Part shown: positions 27,807-35,508 of the stretch, in pieces
Position numbering within the stretch: position 1 is the stretch's first letter
Layout: every line of letters starts with the position of its first letter
Assembly: GCA_009928955.1 (NCBI GenBank)
Contig: SABN01000025.1
Coordinates: 1-35,508, forward strand
Direction: 5' to 3'
From: Opitutia bacterium
Lineage (GTDB): Bacteria > Verrucomicrobiota > Kiritimatiellia > CAIQIC01 > Lenti-01
DNA length: 35,508 bases
The notes under the pieces: model-generated
Seen by the model: only the letters and a program-made list of their open reading frames with translations
The model's database searches: none
What the model was told of the DNA's origin: nothing
Made by a program: the position numbers and the translations under genes

Positions 27807-27835
27807 TTGACGGTGCCTAGGCTAGAGAATAGAAT
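27807..27835 (+). promoter_or_regulatory. Strong sigma70-type promoter of the hsd operon
   Basis: TTGACG (27807-27812) and TAGAAT (27830-27835) are separated by exactly 17 bp, with the hsdR ATG 39 bp further on. This is the best promoter match in the window. Confidence 0.6.
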
Positions 27836-27874
27836 CGCTCCAACTGTAGATGTTATTCAAGAAGAGAAAAGTAA

Positions 27875-30800
27875 ATGCCATTTAACGAGGACTCCAGAGT
27901 TAAGCTGCCTGCCGTGTTGCATTTAACGCGACTTGGGTACACATACCTCTCCAAAGACGATGCGGAATGGGACATTTTCACGAATATATTCCCGGGAATA
28001 TTCCGGGAGAGTGTGCGCGAAATCAACGGTTACTCGGACCTTGATGATGGTGAATTGAACCGGCTTTTGACGGAAACGTCTCTGCTCCTCGACAACGAAG
28101 ACATGGGAAAGGCCTTTTACGAAAGGCTCGTGCAGAAATCCGGCATCCGGCTGATCGATTTTGAAAACTTCAGCAATAATTCTTTCCATGTCCTGACGGA
28201 ATTGCCCTGCATAAACGGCGATGAAGAATTTCGCCCGGACATAACGCTTCTCATCAACGGGATGCCGCTGGTTTTCATCGAAGTCAAGAAGCCGAATAAT
28301 AAAGACGGGGTGCTGGCGGAACGGAAACGGATAGACGACCGCTTCAATAACCCGAAGTTCCGCCGCTTCATGAACATCACCCAGGTGATGGTGTTCTCGA
28401 ACAACATGGAATACGACAGCGATTCCCCCCTGCCAATCGAGGGGGCTTTTTACGCCACGCCCTCGCAGAACGGAGTCAAATTCAACTATTTCCGCGAAGA
28501 GCAGGATCTTCAAATAGAGCGCGTATTGGCGCCTGAAGATGATTCGGTCGAAGACATTGTGCTGAGAGACAACAATCTGGAAGTGATCAAATACAACCCG
28601 GAGTTTTTAACCAACAAGAATCCGGAGAGCCCGACCAACCGGCTCTCGACCTCATTGTTCAGTCCCGACCGGCTGGCGTTTCTCCTGAACTATGCCATCG
28701 CCTTTGTCCAAGAAGAGACCGGCATTCAGAAGCACATCATGCGATACCCGCAGATATTCGCCACCAAGGCGATTGAGCAAAAGCTGGATGCCGGGGACCG
28801 CAAAGGGATTATCTGGCACACGCAGGGCAGCGGAAAAACCGCCCTGGCCTTCTACAATGTCAAATTCCTGACCGATTATTACAGCCGCAAAGGCATCATT
28901 CCGAAATTCTATTTCATCGTGGACCGGATTGATCTGCTGATTCAGGCCAAACGGGAATTTGCGAGTCGCGGCCTGGTCGTGCATGAAATCAGTTCAAAAG
29001 AGGCTTTTGCGCGAGAAATCCGCGAGACCCGCGCCGTTCATAATGCCTCGGGCCGACCGGAGATCACGGTCGTCAACATTCATCGGTTTGAAGACGACCC
29101 GAACGTGGTCAGCACGAAAGACTACAGCGTTGACGTCCAGCGCATATATTTCCTCGACGAAGTGCACCGCAGCTACAACCCCAGCGGAAGTTTTCTCGCC
29201 AATCTGGAGCAATCGGACCGCAAGGCGATCAAAATCGGCCTCACCGGAACACCGCTGCTGGGGGAGACCACGGCTTCAAAAATCCTGTTTGGCGAATATA
29301 TCCACAAATATTACTACAACGCCTCCATAGCAGACGGCTACACCCTGCGCCTGATCCGGGAAGAGATCGAGTCGAATTACAGGATGACGCTCAAGAAAGC
29401 CTTTGAAAAAATCGGCATACCGAAAGGGGATGTCAGTTCCCGGGAGGTATTTGCCAAGCGTCAGTTTGCGGAGCCGCTGATTGACTATGTGATCAAAGAT
29501 TTCAAGAACACCCGCATCCGGCTCGACGATGACACCATCGGCGGCATGGTCATCTGCGATTCAGCACCGCAGGCGCGAATGCTTGCCGGGATATTCAAGG
29601 AAAAATACGGAACACTTCAGACCCAGGTGCTTGGAACAGTCGCTGAAGCAACAGGGGAGGAATACCACACTGCAGCGGACAAGCCGTCCAAAGGATTGAG
29701 CGCGGCGCTGATCCTCCACGACGAAGGAACAACAAGTGAGCGGAAAGATTTGATTGGTGAATTCAAAGCCGGACGGATCGATCTGCTGTTCGTTTATAAC
29801 ATGCTCCTGACCGGCTTTGATGCCCCGCGCCTCAAAAAGCTCTATCTCAACCGCGTGGTCAAAGCCCACAACCTGCTTCAGGCGCTTACCCGGGTGAATC
29901 GAACCTACAAAGCCCACCGCTTCGGCTACGTTGTCGACTTTGCGGATATCCAGTCGGAATTCGATATCACCAACCAGAATTACTTCAAGGAACTGAACGA
30001 CATCCTCGGCGACGACGAAAAGGAATGGTCCAAGCTCTTCAAATCAAAAGAGGAGATTCTGGCTGACATCGACTTTATCAAGGACGTGCTGTTTCGTTTC
30101 GACACCGAAAACGCCGAAGTCTTTTCCCGGCAGATCAGCCAGATTGAGGATCGGGCGGAAATGCTGGAAATCAAACGGGCGCTGATCTGTGCCCGGGAGC
30201 TGTACAACATCATCCGCTATTCCGGGCAGTACGACCTGCTCGATGAACTCGACTTCCGCAAGCTCAACGACCTCTACAAAGAGGCTGACAACCACCTCGC
30301 ACTGCTCAACCTCAAAGAGGATATGGAGAAGGGTGCCGATACCGGTGAGCTGCTCAATCTGGCGCTGGAGGATGTCATTTTCAAATTCACCAAAATTGGC
30401 GAAGAGGAGCTGAAGCTCGCCGATGAACTCAAAGGCATGCTGCGCAAAACCCGCGAAGCGATGGCGCGCAACATCGACCCCGAAGACCCGGAATTTGTCA
30501 CCTTGCGCGAAGAGCTCCAACGCCTCTTTAAAAACAAAAATCTCTATGAGGTTACCCAGCAGGAAATCGTCAAAAACATCGGAACTCTGCGCAAAATCTA
30601 CGAACGCGTCAAAAAACTCAACCGGTTGAACGAAGAGCTCAAGGCCAAATACCACCACGACGCCAAATATGTCCGCATTCACAAGCGGCTGATGGAAAGC
30701 GACGCCTTGTCCGCGCAGGAACGCAAGGTTCACGATGCCCTGATGGGTGTCAAGGCCGAGGCCGATCGATTCGTCCTCAAGAATCCGGCGGTCATGAACA

Positions 30801-30952
30801 ACGACGGATATTTCGACGGCGAAATGATCCGTCTGGTCATCGATCAATTCAAAACACAGCGGGGATTCCCGCTGAACGCAGCCGTTTCAAAATTTATCAA
30901 TCAACTGGTGGTCAATGAATACCGCCGGGAATACCAGGGACTCGTAGCATGA
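27875..30952 (+). CDS. hsdR: Type I restriction enzyme, motor and nuclease subunit HsdR
   Basis: A 1025-residue subunit that translocates DNA and cuts it at a distance from the recognition site. The PD-(D/E)xK nuclease is at the N-terminus: RPDITLLINGMPLVFIEVKK gives Asp122, Glu136 and Lys138. The superfamily 2 helicase follows, with Walker A QGSGKTALAF (Lys321), FLDEVHRSY as motif II and GLTGTPLLGE as motif III. MLLTGFDAPRL and LQALTRVNRTYK are the later helicase motifs. The C-terminal 300 residues are helical and bind the methylase core. All key residues are present. Codon use is markedly less GC-rich than in the genes before 27.7 kb. The stop overlaps the hsdM start by 4 bp. Confidence 0.95.
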   Translation: MPFNEDSRVKLPAVLHLTRLGYTYLSKDDAEWDIFTNIFPGIFRESVREINGYSDLDDGELNRLLTETSLLLDNEDMGKAFYERLVQKSGIRLIDFENFSNNSFHVLTELPCINGDEEFRPDITLLINGMPLVFIEVKKPNNKDGVLAERKRIDDRFNNPKFRRFMNITQVMVFSNNMEYDSDSPLPIEGAFYATPSQNGVKFNYFREEQDLQIERVLAPEDDSVEDIVLRDNNLEVIKYNPEFLTNKNPESPTNRLSTSLFSPDRLAFLLNYAIAFVQEETGIQKHIMRYPQIFATKAIEQKLDAGDRKGIIWHTQGSGKTALAFYNVKFLTDYYSRKGIIPKFYFIVDRIDLLIQAKREFASRGLVVHEISSKEAFAREIRETRAVHNASGRPEITVVNIHRFEDDPNVVSTKDYSVDVQRIYFLDEVHRSYNPSGSFLANLEQSDRKAIKIGLTGTPLLGETTASKILFGEYIHKYYYNASIADGYTLRLIREEIESNYRMTLKKAFEKIGIPKGDVSSREVFAKRQFAEPLIDYVIKDFKNTRIRLDDDTIGGMVICDSAPQARMLAGIFKEKYGTLQTQVLGTVAEATGEEYHTAADKPSKGLSAALILHDEGTTSERKDLIGEFKAGRIDLLFVYNMLLTGFDAPRLKKLYLNRVVKAHNLLQALTRVNRTYKAHRFGYVVDFADIQSEFDITNQNYFKELNDILGDDEKEWSKLFKSKEEILADIDFIKDVLFRFDTENAEVFSRQISQIEDRAEMLEIKRALICARELYNIIRYSGQYDLLDELDFRKLNDLYKEADNHLALLNLKEDMEKGADTGELLNLALEDVIFKFTKIGEEELKLADELKGMLRKTREAMARNIDPEDPEFVTLREELQRLFKNKNLYEVTQQEIVKNIGTLRKIYERVKKLNRLNEELKAKYHHDAKYVRIHKRLMESDALSAQERKVHDALMGVKAEADRFVLKNPAVMNNDGYFDGEMIRLVIDQFKTQRGFPLNAAVSKFINQLVVNEYRREYQGLVA

Positions 30953-32571
30953 CGCCACGCGATTTCGAAAGCAAAACCAAGGAGCTGATCGACCGGCTCA
31001 AAGCCACCTGTGCCTCCTACGGGCTGGGCAATGACGGCAACGAATTCAAGATCATCACCCAGGTCTTTCTCTACAAATTCCTGAACGACAAATTCGCCTA
31101 TGAACTCAAGAAAATCGCCCCGGCCATCGCCAAGGCCGATAAGTGGGAGGAGGCCGTCAAGCAGATCCCGGCGGATGACTACGAAATGCTGCTGCTTCAG
31201 CTCGGCAGCAAAACCGCCAGGCTCCAGCCGCGCCACTTCATCGCCACGCTCTTTGCCCGGCAGAGCGAAGCCGATTATGCCAAGCTCTTTGACGACGCCC
31301 TGTTTGACATAGCCGCCACCAACACCGAAATTTTTGCCGTCAAGACCGCCGGCGGAGCCAAAGTCCGGCTGTTTGACCGGGTCAGCGAATATATCTCCGA
31401 CACCGCTTTGCGCGACGACTTCTGCCGCGCGGTCATAAACACACTGGTCGAATTCAGCTTCGAGCACATCTTCACGCAGAAGTACGACTTTTACGCCACC
31501 ATCTTCGAATACCTCATCAAGGACTACAACAGCAACAGCGGCGGAAAATATGCCGAGTATTACACCCCGCACGCCGTGGCCAAAATCATGGCCGCCATTC
31601 TGGTGCGCGAAGAAGTGCAGGGCGTCAGTGCCTACGACCCCTCCGCCGGATCGGGAACCCTGCTGATGAACCTCGCCCACGCCATCGGCGAAGACCGCTG
31701 CACCATCTACACGCAGGATATTTCCCAGAAATCCTCCAACCTGCTCCGGCTCAACCTCATCCTCAACGGACTGGTTCACTCCATCCAGAACGTCATTCAG
31801 GGCAACACGATTTTGCTGCCGTATCACAAAGAGGGAACCGCCCTCAAGAAATTCGACTACATCGTCTCCAATCCGCCCTTTAAAATGGATTTTTCGGATT
31901 ACCGCGACGATCTCGATACCAAGGCCAACCAGGAACGATTCTTTGCCGGGATTCCCAATGTGCCGAAACAGGCCAAGGCTAAGATGGCCATCTATCAGCT
32001 CTTTTTGCAGCACATCATCGCCTCGCTCAAGCCCGGCGGAAAAGCTGCCGTCGTCGTGCCGACCGGCTTCATCACCGCCCAGTCTGGCATCGACAAAAAG
32101 ATCCGCCAGAAACTGGTCGATGACAAAATGCTCGCCGGGGTCGTCTCCATGCCGAGCAACATTTTCGCCACCACCGGCACCAACGTCTCGATTCTCTTTA
32201 TCGACGACACCAACAAGGGCGACGTCGTTCTGCTCGATGCTTCCAACCTCGGCGAAAAGGTGAAGGACGGGAAGAACCAGAAAACCGTCCTTTCCGACGA
32301 AGAGGAAAACCGCATCATCGACACCTTCAACGCCAAACAGGCGGTGGAGGATTTTTCCGTCGCCGTTTCCTACGACGACATCAAAGCCAAAAACTATTCT
32401 CTCTCCGCCGGGCAGTATTTCGACGTTAAGATCGAATACGTGGACATCACGCCCGCAGAATTCCAGGCCAAAATGAAGGGCTACACAGAAAATCTTGATT
32501 CCCTCTTCGCCGAATCCAAATCCATCGAATCCGAAATCAAAAAACAGCTCGCGGGGTTGCGTCGTGTTTAA
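30949..32571 (+). CDS. hsdM: Type I DNA methyltransferase subunit HsdM
   Basis: A 540-residue N6-adenine methyltransferase subunit. The SAM-binding motif is DPSAGSGTLL (Asp230) and the catalytic motif is NPPF (Asn308), both as in active gamma-class enzymes. An N-terminal helical HsdM_N domain precedes them, and the C-terminus has a coiled-coil tail (about 500-540) that contacts HsdS. The ATGA overlap with hsdR and the 8-bp overlap with hsdS indicate one translationally coupled operon. It should methylate host sites and also form the restriction complex with HsdR. Confidence 0.95.
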   Translation: MTPRDFESKTKELIDRLKATCASYGLGNDGNEFKIITQVFLYKFLNDKFAYELKKIAPAIAKADKWEEAVKQIPADDYEMLLLQLGSKTARLQPRHFIATLFARQSEADYAKLFDDALFDIAATNTEIFAVKTAGGAKVRLFDRVSEYISDTALRDDFCRAVINTLVEFSFEHIFTQKYDFYATIFEYLIKDYNSNSGGKYAEYYTPHAVAKIMAAILVREEVQGVSAYDPSAGSGTLLMNLAHAIGEDRCTIYTQDISQKSSNLLRLNLILNGLVHSIQNVIQGNTILLPYHKEGTALKKFDYIVSNPPFKMDFSDYRDDLDTKANQERFFAGIPNVPKQAKAKMAIYQLFLQHIIASLKPGGKAAVVVPTGFITAQSGIDKKIRQKLVDDKMLAGVVSMPSNIFATTGTNVSILFIDDTNKGDVVLLDASNLGEKVKDGKNQKTVLSDEEENRIIDTFNAKQAVEDFSVAVSYDDIKAKNYSLSAGQYFDVKIEYVDITPAEFQAKMKGYTENLDSLFAESKSIESEIKKQLAGLRRV

Positions 32572-33772
32572 AACGAAACCATTAAGCCGTGCAGCGGGCT
32601 ATTCGAAGCGAAAGGTTGATAAGGCTGGCGTCTCTTTGGATAACTTTATCACGACAGATAACCTGCTCCCGGGGAAAACAGGAATTGGATCGGCTGTTAA
32701 TCTGCCACCGCATGAAGGTGCTATGCCTGGGTATGACAAAGGGAATATTTTGGTTTCCAACATACGGCCTTACCTTAAAAAAATATGGTTAGCAAACCGG
32801 AGTGGCGGATGTTCGGCAGATGTACTGGTTTTTGATGTGAATGGCGACCACCATCCGGAATTTGTATATTATACAATGTTTCAGGACATCTTTTTTGACC
32901 ACATGATGCGCGGATCAAAGGGGACCAAGATGCCCCGTGGTGATAAAACGCAGGTGATGGATTTCAAGATTCCCGACATTGATATTGGGAATCAGAAAAA
33001 AATCGCCGCCGTGCTGTCGGCTCTCGACGCGAAGATCGAATTGAACAACCGGATCAATGCGGAGCTGGAGGCGATGGCGAAGACGCTCTACGACTATTGG
33101 TTTGTCCAGTTCGACTTCCCTGACGTCAACGGCCTCCCCTACAAATCCTCCGGCGGAAAAATGACCTACAACCCAACCCTCAAACGAGACATCCCCAAGG
33201 GGTGGACTGCAAAACCATTGAAAAAAATCACAGGGGTTAGTAACGAATCGCTCAGTCCGGAGCTCAAACCGGATATTGTATTCAAGCATTACAGCATCCC
33301 TGTTTATGATGATAAAAAGACATATGGCCTGGAATATGGATCCGAAATTCACAGCAACAAATATTTAGTGACGGAAAATGATGTTCTTGTCTCTAAACTG
33401 AACCCTCAGTTCTCCCGGATCATTTATCCGATAGCCGAGGAAAACCTGATTTGCTCAACTGAGTTCGTAGTTTGGAGGGCGGAAAGTCAAATTCTGAAAA
33501 GCTATCTTTACCAGATCGCGAAGAGCGACCACTTTCGGGTGTACTGCATTCAATCCGCTGCCGGAACGTCTCATAGCCACAAACGAGTGAATCCGACTGT
33601 AATGATGCGCTACCAAGTACCTTACGATGAGGTAATTTGCCGAAAATTCGGAGGCGGCGTTAAGCCGCTTATTCATAAAGCAGCTATGAATTTGGCAGAA
33701 ACGCAGCACCTAACGAGCCTGCGGGACTTTTTGCTGCCGATGCTGATGAACGGTCAGGTGCAGGTGGGGTAA
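32564..33772 (+). CDS. hsdS: Type I restriction-modification specificity subunit HsdS
   Basis: A 402-residue protein if translated from GTG 32564, inside the end of hsdM; an ATG at 32495 would overlap hsdM by 77 bp and adds low-complexity sequence. It holds two target-recognition domains, about 1-150 and 215-380. The central conserved helix is NQKKIAAVLSALDAKIELNN followed by KTLYDYWFVQFDFP, and the second spacer ends in LTSLRDFLLPMLMNGQV. Each TRD reads one half of a bipartite site, which cannot be predicted here. Base composition inside the TRDs is the most AT-rich of the operon, as expected for domains that are swapped between strains. Confidence 0.92.
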   Translation: MFKTKPLSRAAGYSKRKVDKAGVSLDNFITTDNLLPGKTGIGSAVNLPPHEGAMPGYDKGNILVSNIRPYLKKIWLANRSGGCSADVLVFDVNGDHHPEFVYYTMFQDIFFDHMMRGSKGTKMPRGDKTQVMDFKIPDIDIGNQKKIAAVLSALDAKIELNNRINAELEAMAKTLYDYWFVQFDFPDVNGLPYKSSGGKMTYNPTLKRDIPKGWTAKPLKKITGVSNESLSPELKPDIVFKHYSIPVYDDKKTYGLEYGSEIHSNKYLVTENDVLVSKLNPQFSRIIYPIAEENLICSTEFVVWRAESQILKSYLYQIAKSDHFRVYCIQSAAGTSHSHKRVNPTVMMRYQVPYDEVICRKFGGGVKPLIHKAAMNLAETQHLTSLRDFLLPMLMNGQVQVG

Positions 33773-33808
33773 ACAATGGTTTTATTGGCTCATTTGAATG
33801 AAGCAAAA

Positions 33809-33831
33809 ATGCAACTAAAAATCAGTTGCAT
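33809..33831. promoter_or_regulatory. Perfect 8-bp inverted repeat, probable hicAB operator
   Basis: ATGCAACT (33809-33816) and AGTTGCAT (33824-33831) are exact complements around 7 bp, 24 bp before the hicA start. HicB antitoxins have a ribbon-helix-helix or HTH that binds such repeats. TTTGAA-17-TAAAAA (33793-33821) and TTGCAT-17-TATAAC (33826-33854) are promoter-like pairs overlapping it; the latter would start inside hicA, so the former fits better. Confidence 0.6.
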
Positions 33832-33854
33832 ACGAGCGGGGAGTGGGGTATAAC

Positions 33855-34100
33855 ATGGGCAAGAAAGAAAAACTCAGGGCGCGGTTTGAGACGATTCCGG
33901 CAGATTTTACCTGGTTAGAACTCTGTTCACTGCTAAGCGGATTCGGATACGAGGAGCTGAAAGGCGGTGGTTCACGCCGCAAAATGGTAAAAGACGGGCG
34001 AGTCATTATTCTGCATGAACCGCACCCCGGAAAAATCGTAAAGAAGTACGCGCTAAAGCAGGTATTGGATCACTTAAAGGAAAGCGGAGAGCTGAAATGA
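33855..34100 (+). CDS. hicA: HicA-family toxin (mRNA interferase)
   Basis: An 81-residue protein of the HicA double-stranded-RNA-binding-like fold: DFTWLELCSLLSGFGYEEL, then KGGGSRRKMVKDG, then ILHEPHPGKIVKKYALKQV. Start MGKKEKL at 33855 matches the beginning of longer HicA relatives; a GTG at 33843 is possible. Members cleave mRNA when the antitoxin is lost. The catalytic His of E. coli HicA (in GSHH) is replaced by Arg here (GSRR), a variation I believe occurs in one HicA subgroup, so activity is not certain. The stop overlaps the hicB start by 4 bp. Confidence 0.85.
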   Translation: MGKKEKLRARFETIPADFTWLELCSLLSGFGYEELKGGGSRRKMVKDGRVIILHEPHPGKIVKKYALKQVLDHLKESGELK

Positions 34101-34552
34101 AACCCCTTCAATACAACGGCTATCTCGGCTCGGTCGAATGCAGTTTTGAGGATAAATGCCTGTACGGCAAAATTCTTTACATCAACGATCTGGTTACCTA
34201 CGAGGCCGAGACGGTTCTTGAACTCGAAGCGGCCTTTAAAGAGTCGGTCGATGACTATCTTGCAACCTGCGCCGAAATCGGGAAGGATCCCGATAAATCT
34301 TTTAAGGGTACCTTTAATGTCCGCATGACTCCGGAGCGGCATAAAGCAGCCGCAGTCGAGGCTCTGCTCCAGAAAACAACCCTGAACGACTTTGTATCCC
34401 AGGCCGTAGCTGAGAAGCTGGCCGGTCGCGAAGTGCACCACCACAACGACCAGCATATTCATATTCAAGCCACAGTGACTGAGCCACTCGATTTCGGCGC
34501 CATGCGGCGTGGAAGCGGTTATCGGATGCAGGAGGAACCACGTGAAAACTAA
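34097..34552 (+). CDS. hicB: HicB-family antitoxin with C-terminal extension
   Basis: A 151-residue antitoxin. Residues 1-65 are the partially degraded RNase H-like HicB domain (YGKILYINDLVTYEAETVLE, FKESVDDYLATCAEIGK). Residues 70-108 form a ribbon-helix-helix DNA-binding domain (GTFNVRMTPERHKAAAVEAL and LNDFVSQAVAEKL). The remaining 40 residues are a His-rich, flexible-looking tail (REVHHHNDQHIHIQ, then EPLDFGAMRRGSGYR). Ordinary HicB proteins end near the RHH domain. The tail's presence together with the next gene suggests a chaperone-addiction segment. Overlap with hicA is 4 bp and with the next gene 11 bp. Confidence 0.88.
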   Translation: MKPLQYNGYLGSVECSFEDKCLYGKILYINDLVTYEAETVLELEAAFKESVDDYLATCAEIGKDPDKSFKGTFNVRMTPERHKAAAVEALLQKTTLNDFVSQAVAEKLAGREVHHHNDQHIHIQATVTEPLDFGAMRRGSGYRMQEEPREN

Positions 34553-34955
34553 GTCTGCTATTACCACCCATTTGCTGAGGGTTACGGCTCAGAAGTTTAC
34601 TTCGCATAATTCAAAGCCGAAAGGCGGCCAAGGGTTTATAAATCTCCACTTTGATGATAACCGCAAGGAGTGCCTTTGCGATCCTGCGGAATCTGTCTGT
34701 TGGCAGGCATCTTTGACCGTCAAGGCATTTAGCGGAACCGGAGATCGCCCCAATCCAGAAAATGATATTTTGTTAATGGAGGCAAGCGCTTCCGTGGAAG
34801 GACATTTTGTTCTCGCTGATTCCGCCCCTGCCGATGGCATTGAGTCTCTGGCCTGGTACTTCGATGAGGTGTGCAAGCAGAAGCTGCTAAGCAAAATGCG
34901 GCTTCTACTGCTCGATACCGAGTTCTCGAACCTTCCACTTCCGGGAAGCATTTAA
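34542..34955 (+). CDS. Probable SecB-like chaperone of a toxin-antitoxin-chaperone operon
   Basis: A 137-residue protein starting at GTG 34542, fixed by AGGAGG six bases upstream and the overlap with hicB. An ATG 33 bp further upstream has no ribosome site. The layout of SecB is recognisable: alternating strands (FINLHFDDN, WQASLTVKAF, ILLMEASASVEGHFVL) followed by a helix pair and a short strand ending LLLLDTEFSNLPLPGSI, which matches the SecB terminal pattern of lone helix, T/S and LPLP. No hit was run, so this is a pattern call. SecB-like proteins encoded next to HigBA, HicAB or MqsRA pairs are known to protect the antitoxin. DUF-type hypothetical proteins are the alternative. Confidence 0.6.
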   Translation: MKTKSAITTHLLRVTAQKFTSHNSKPKGGQGFINLHFDDNRKECLCDPAESVCWQASLTVKAFSGTGDRPNPENDILLMEASASVEGHFVLADSAPADGIESLAWYFDEVCKQKLLSKMRLLLLDTEFSNLPLPGSI

Positions 34956-35508
34956 TTAATGAAGGGGTGAAGGGGTCAGTGAAGGGGTGCCAGTCCTTGC
35001 AATGTATCATTATGAGGTTTCCAGCACCGGTGCGATTCGCGTCGCAAGAGCGGCTGAAATCACAAAAGTGGGTCAAAAAGCCTTAAAAAATGACTAAAAC
35101 ATAGGAAATATGCCCCAAAATGATCAAAATGGGGCAAAAATCCAGAAAAGCAAAAAATTTTTGGGCGTTGGGGGCTCATGCCGTCGCTGGCCACATCGGG
35201 GAATTCCGGCGGCCACAACAGTCATTCTCACGCCAAGTCGCTAAGAACGCGAAGGGCCAGAAAAGGGGCAAGACCCGAAATGTCGCTATCCGCGTCAGGA
35301 TTTGGGCCGTTTGCGGGGCTGGCCAGGCGGGGGCGAAAGGGGTATCAGGCGCACATGAGATTGCGTGCGGGAGCGGACTATTGGCTGCATAAGCTGGCGC
35401 CGTTGCGGGGATAACGTACGGTATTTTTCGCACTTTCAAAAGAGGCAGCTCTCCAGCTAGGAATGGTTTTGCTTGCAACAGCAACCACAACCAAGAAAGA
35501 GAACTGCC
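34956..35508. other. Non-coding tail with short repeats; no supported gene
   Basis: No gene is supported here. The stretch begins with GAAGGGGT repeated three times (34961-34988). The sequence GGTGCCAGTCCTTGCAATG then resembles the start region often seen before REP-associated tyrosine transposases, but no transposase frame follows. A 31-codon frame (35002-35097) is too short to call. An inverted repeat TGCCCCA/TGGGGCA (35111-35136) is followed by GC-rich sequence with CACGCCAAGTCGCTAAGAAC (35232 onward), similar in style to a repeat common in environmental genomes. Long frames on both strands here lack domain features. Confidence 0.4.
35111..35136. repeat. Inverted repeat TGCCCCA/TGGGGCA
   Basis: Seven-base perfect arms at 35111-35117 and 35130-35136 enclose a 12-nt AT-rich centre with its own palindromic core (TGATCA). 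There is no T tract on either strand that would make it a clear terminator. Confidence 0.45.

Noticed and set aside
35178-35414. 78-codon plus-strand frame in the terminal region
   Set aside because: No ribosome site, no motif, overlaps frames of similar length on both strands, and lies in repeat-like sequence.

Overview
The window reads as part of an anaerobic member of the PVC bacteria, perhaps Kiritimatiellota or Verrucomicrobiota. That placement is an inference from three things: the very GC-rich codon use of the first 27.7 kb, a large secreted GH13 protein with the calcium-loop and 'TDP' style C-terminus common in those phyla, and fermentative energy genes. No rRNA, tRNA or CRISPR array was seen.

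Layout. 1-103: tail of a truncated gene. 0.2-2.4 kb: a metallo-beta-lactamase-fold protein with a degenerate histidine-kinase-like C-terminus, followed by a STAS protein. 2.5-5.3 kb (minus): a four-gene amino-acid type ABC importer. 5.5-8.4 kb (minus): an MsbA-like ABC exporter and an N-acylglucosamine 2-epimerase-family protein, overlapping by 14 bp. 8.6-9.5 kb: a PPC/DUF296 protein and a cupin. 9.8-21.4 kb: a pyrimidine-degradation island. 21.7-25.8 kb: a 1357-residue exported alpha-amylase-family protein. 25.9-27.7 kb: a PlsC-like acyltransferase and a class-3 lipase, with 7-bp-unit repeats on both sides of the acyltransferase. 27.8-35.0 kb: a lower-GC block with a type I restriction-modification system (hsdR-hsdM-hsdS) and a small operon read here as HicA toxin, HicB antitoxin and a SecB-like chaperone. 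35.0-35.5 kb: non-coding debris with repeats.

The 9.8-21.4 kb island encodes, apart from reoxidation of the amino acceptor, a whole route from uracil to an acyl phosphate. An NCS1 permease imports the base. PreT-PreA reduces it with NADH, dihydropyrimidinase opens the ring and beta-ureidopropionase releases CO2, NH3 and beta-alanine. A class III aminotransferase makes malonate semialdehyde, and a CoA-acylating semialdehyde dehydrogenase yields acetyl-CoA and returns the NADH used in the first step. The last gene is a single-chain fusion of a phosphate acetyl/butyryltransferase and a butyrate kinase, which would turn the acyl-CoA into the acid plus ATP. This suggests a self-contained fermentation of uracil (or thymine, via propionyl-CoA).

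The second notable system is the HicA-HicB-SecB-like operon. It is preceded by a perfect 8-bp inverted repeat, and the HicB carries an extra C-terminal tail of about 40 residues. This is the layout expected of a toxin-antitoxin-chaperone (TAC) system, next to a type I R-M system in an apparently acquired defence block.
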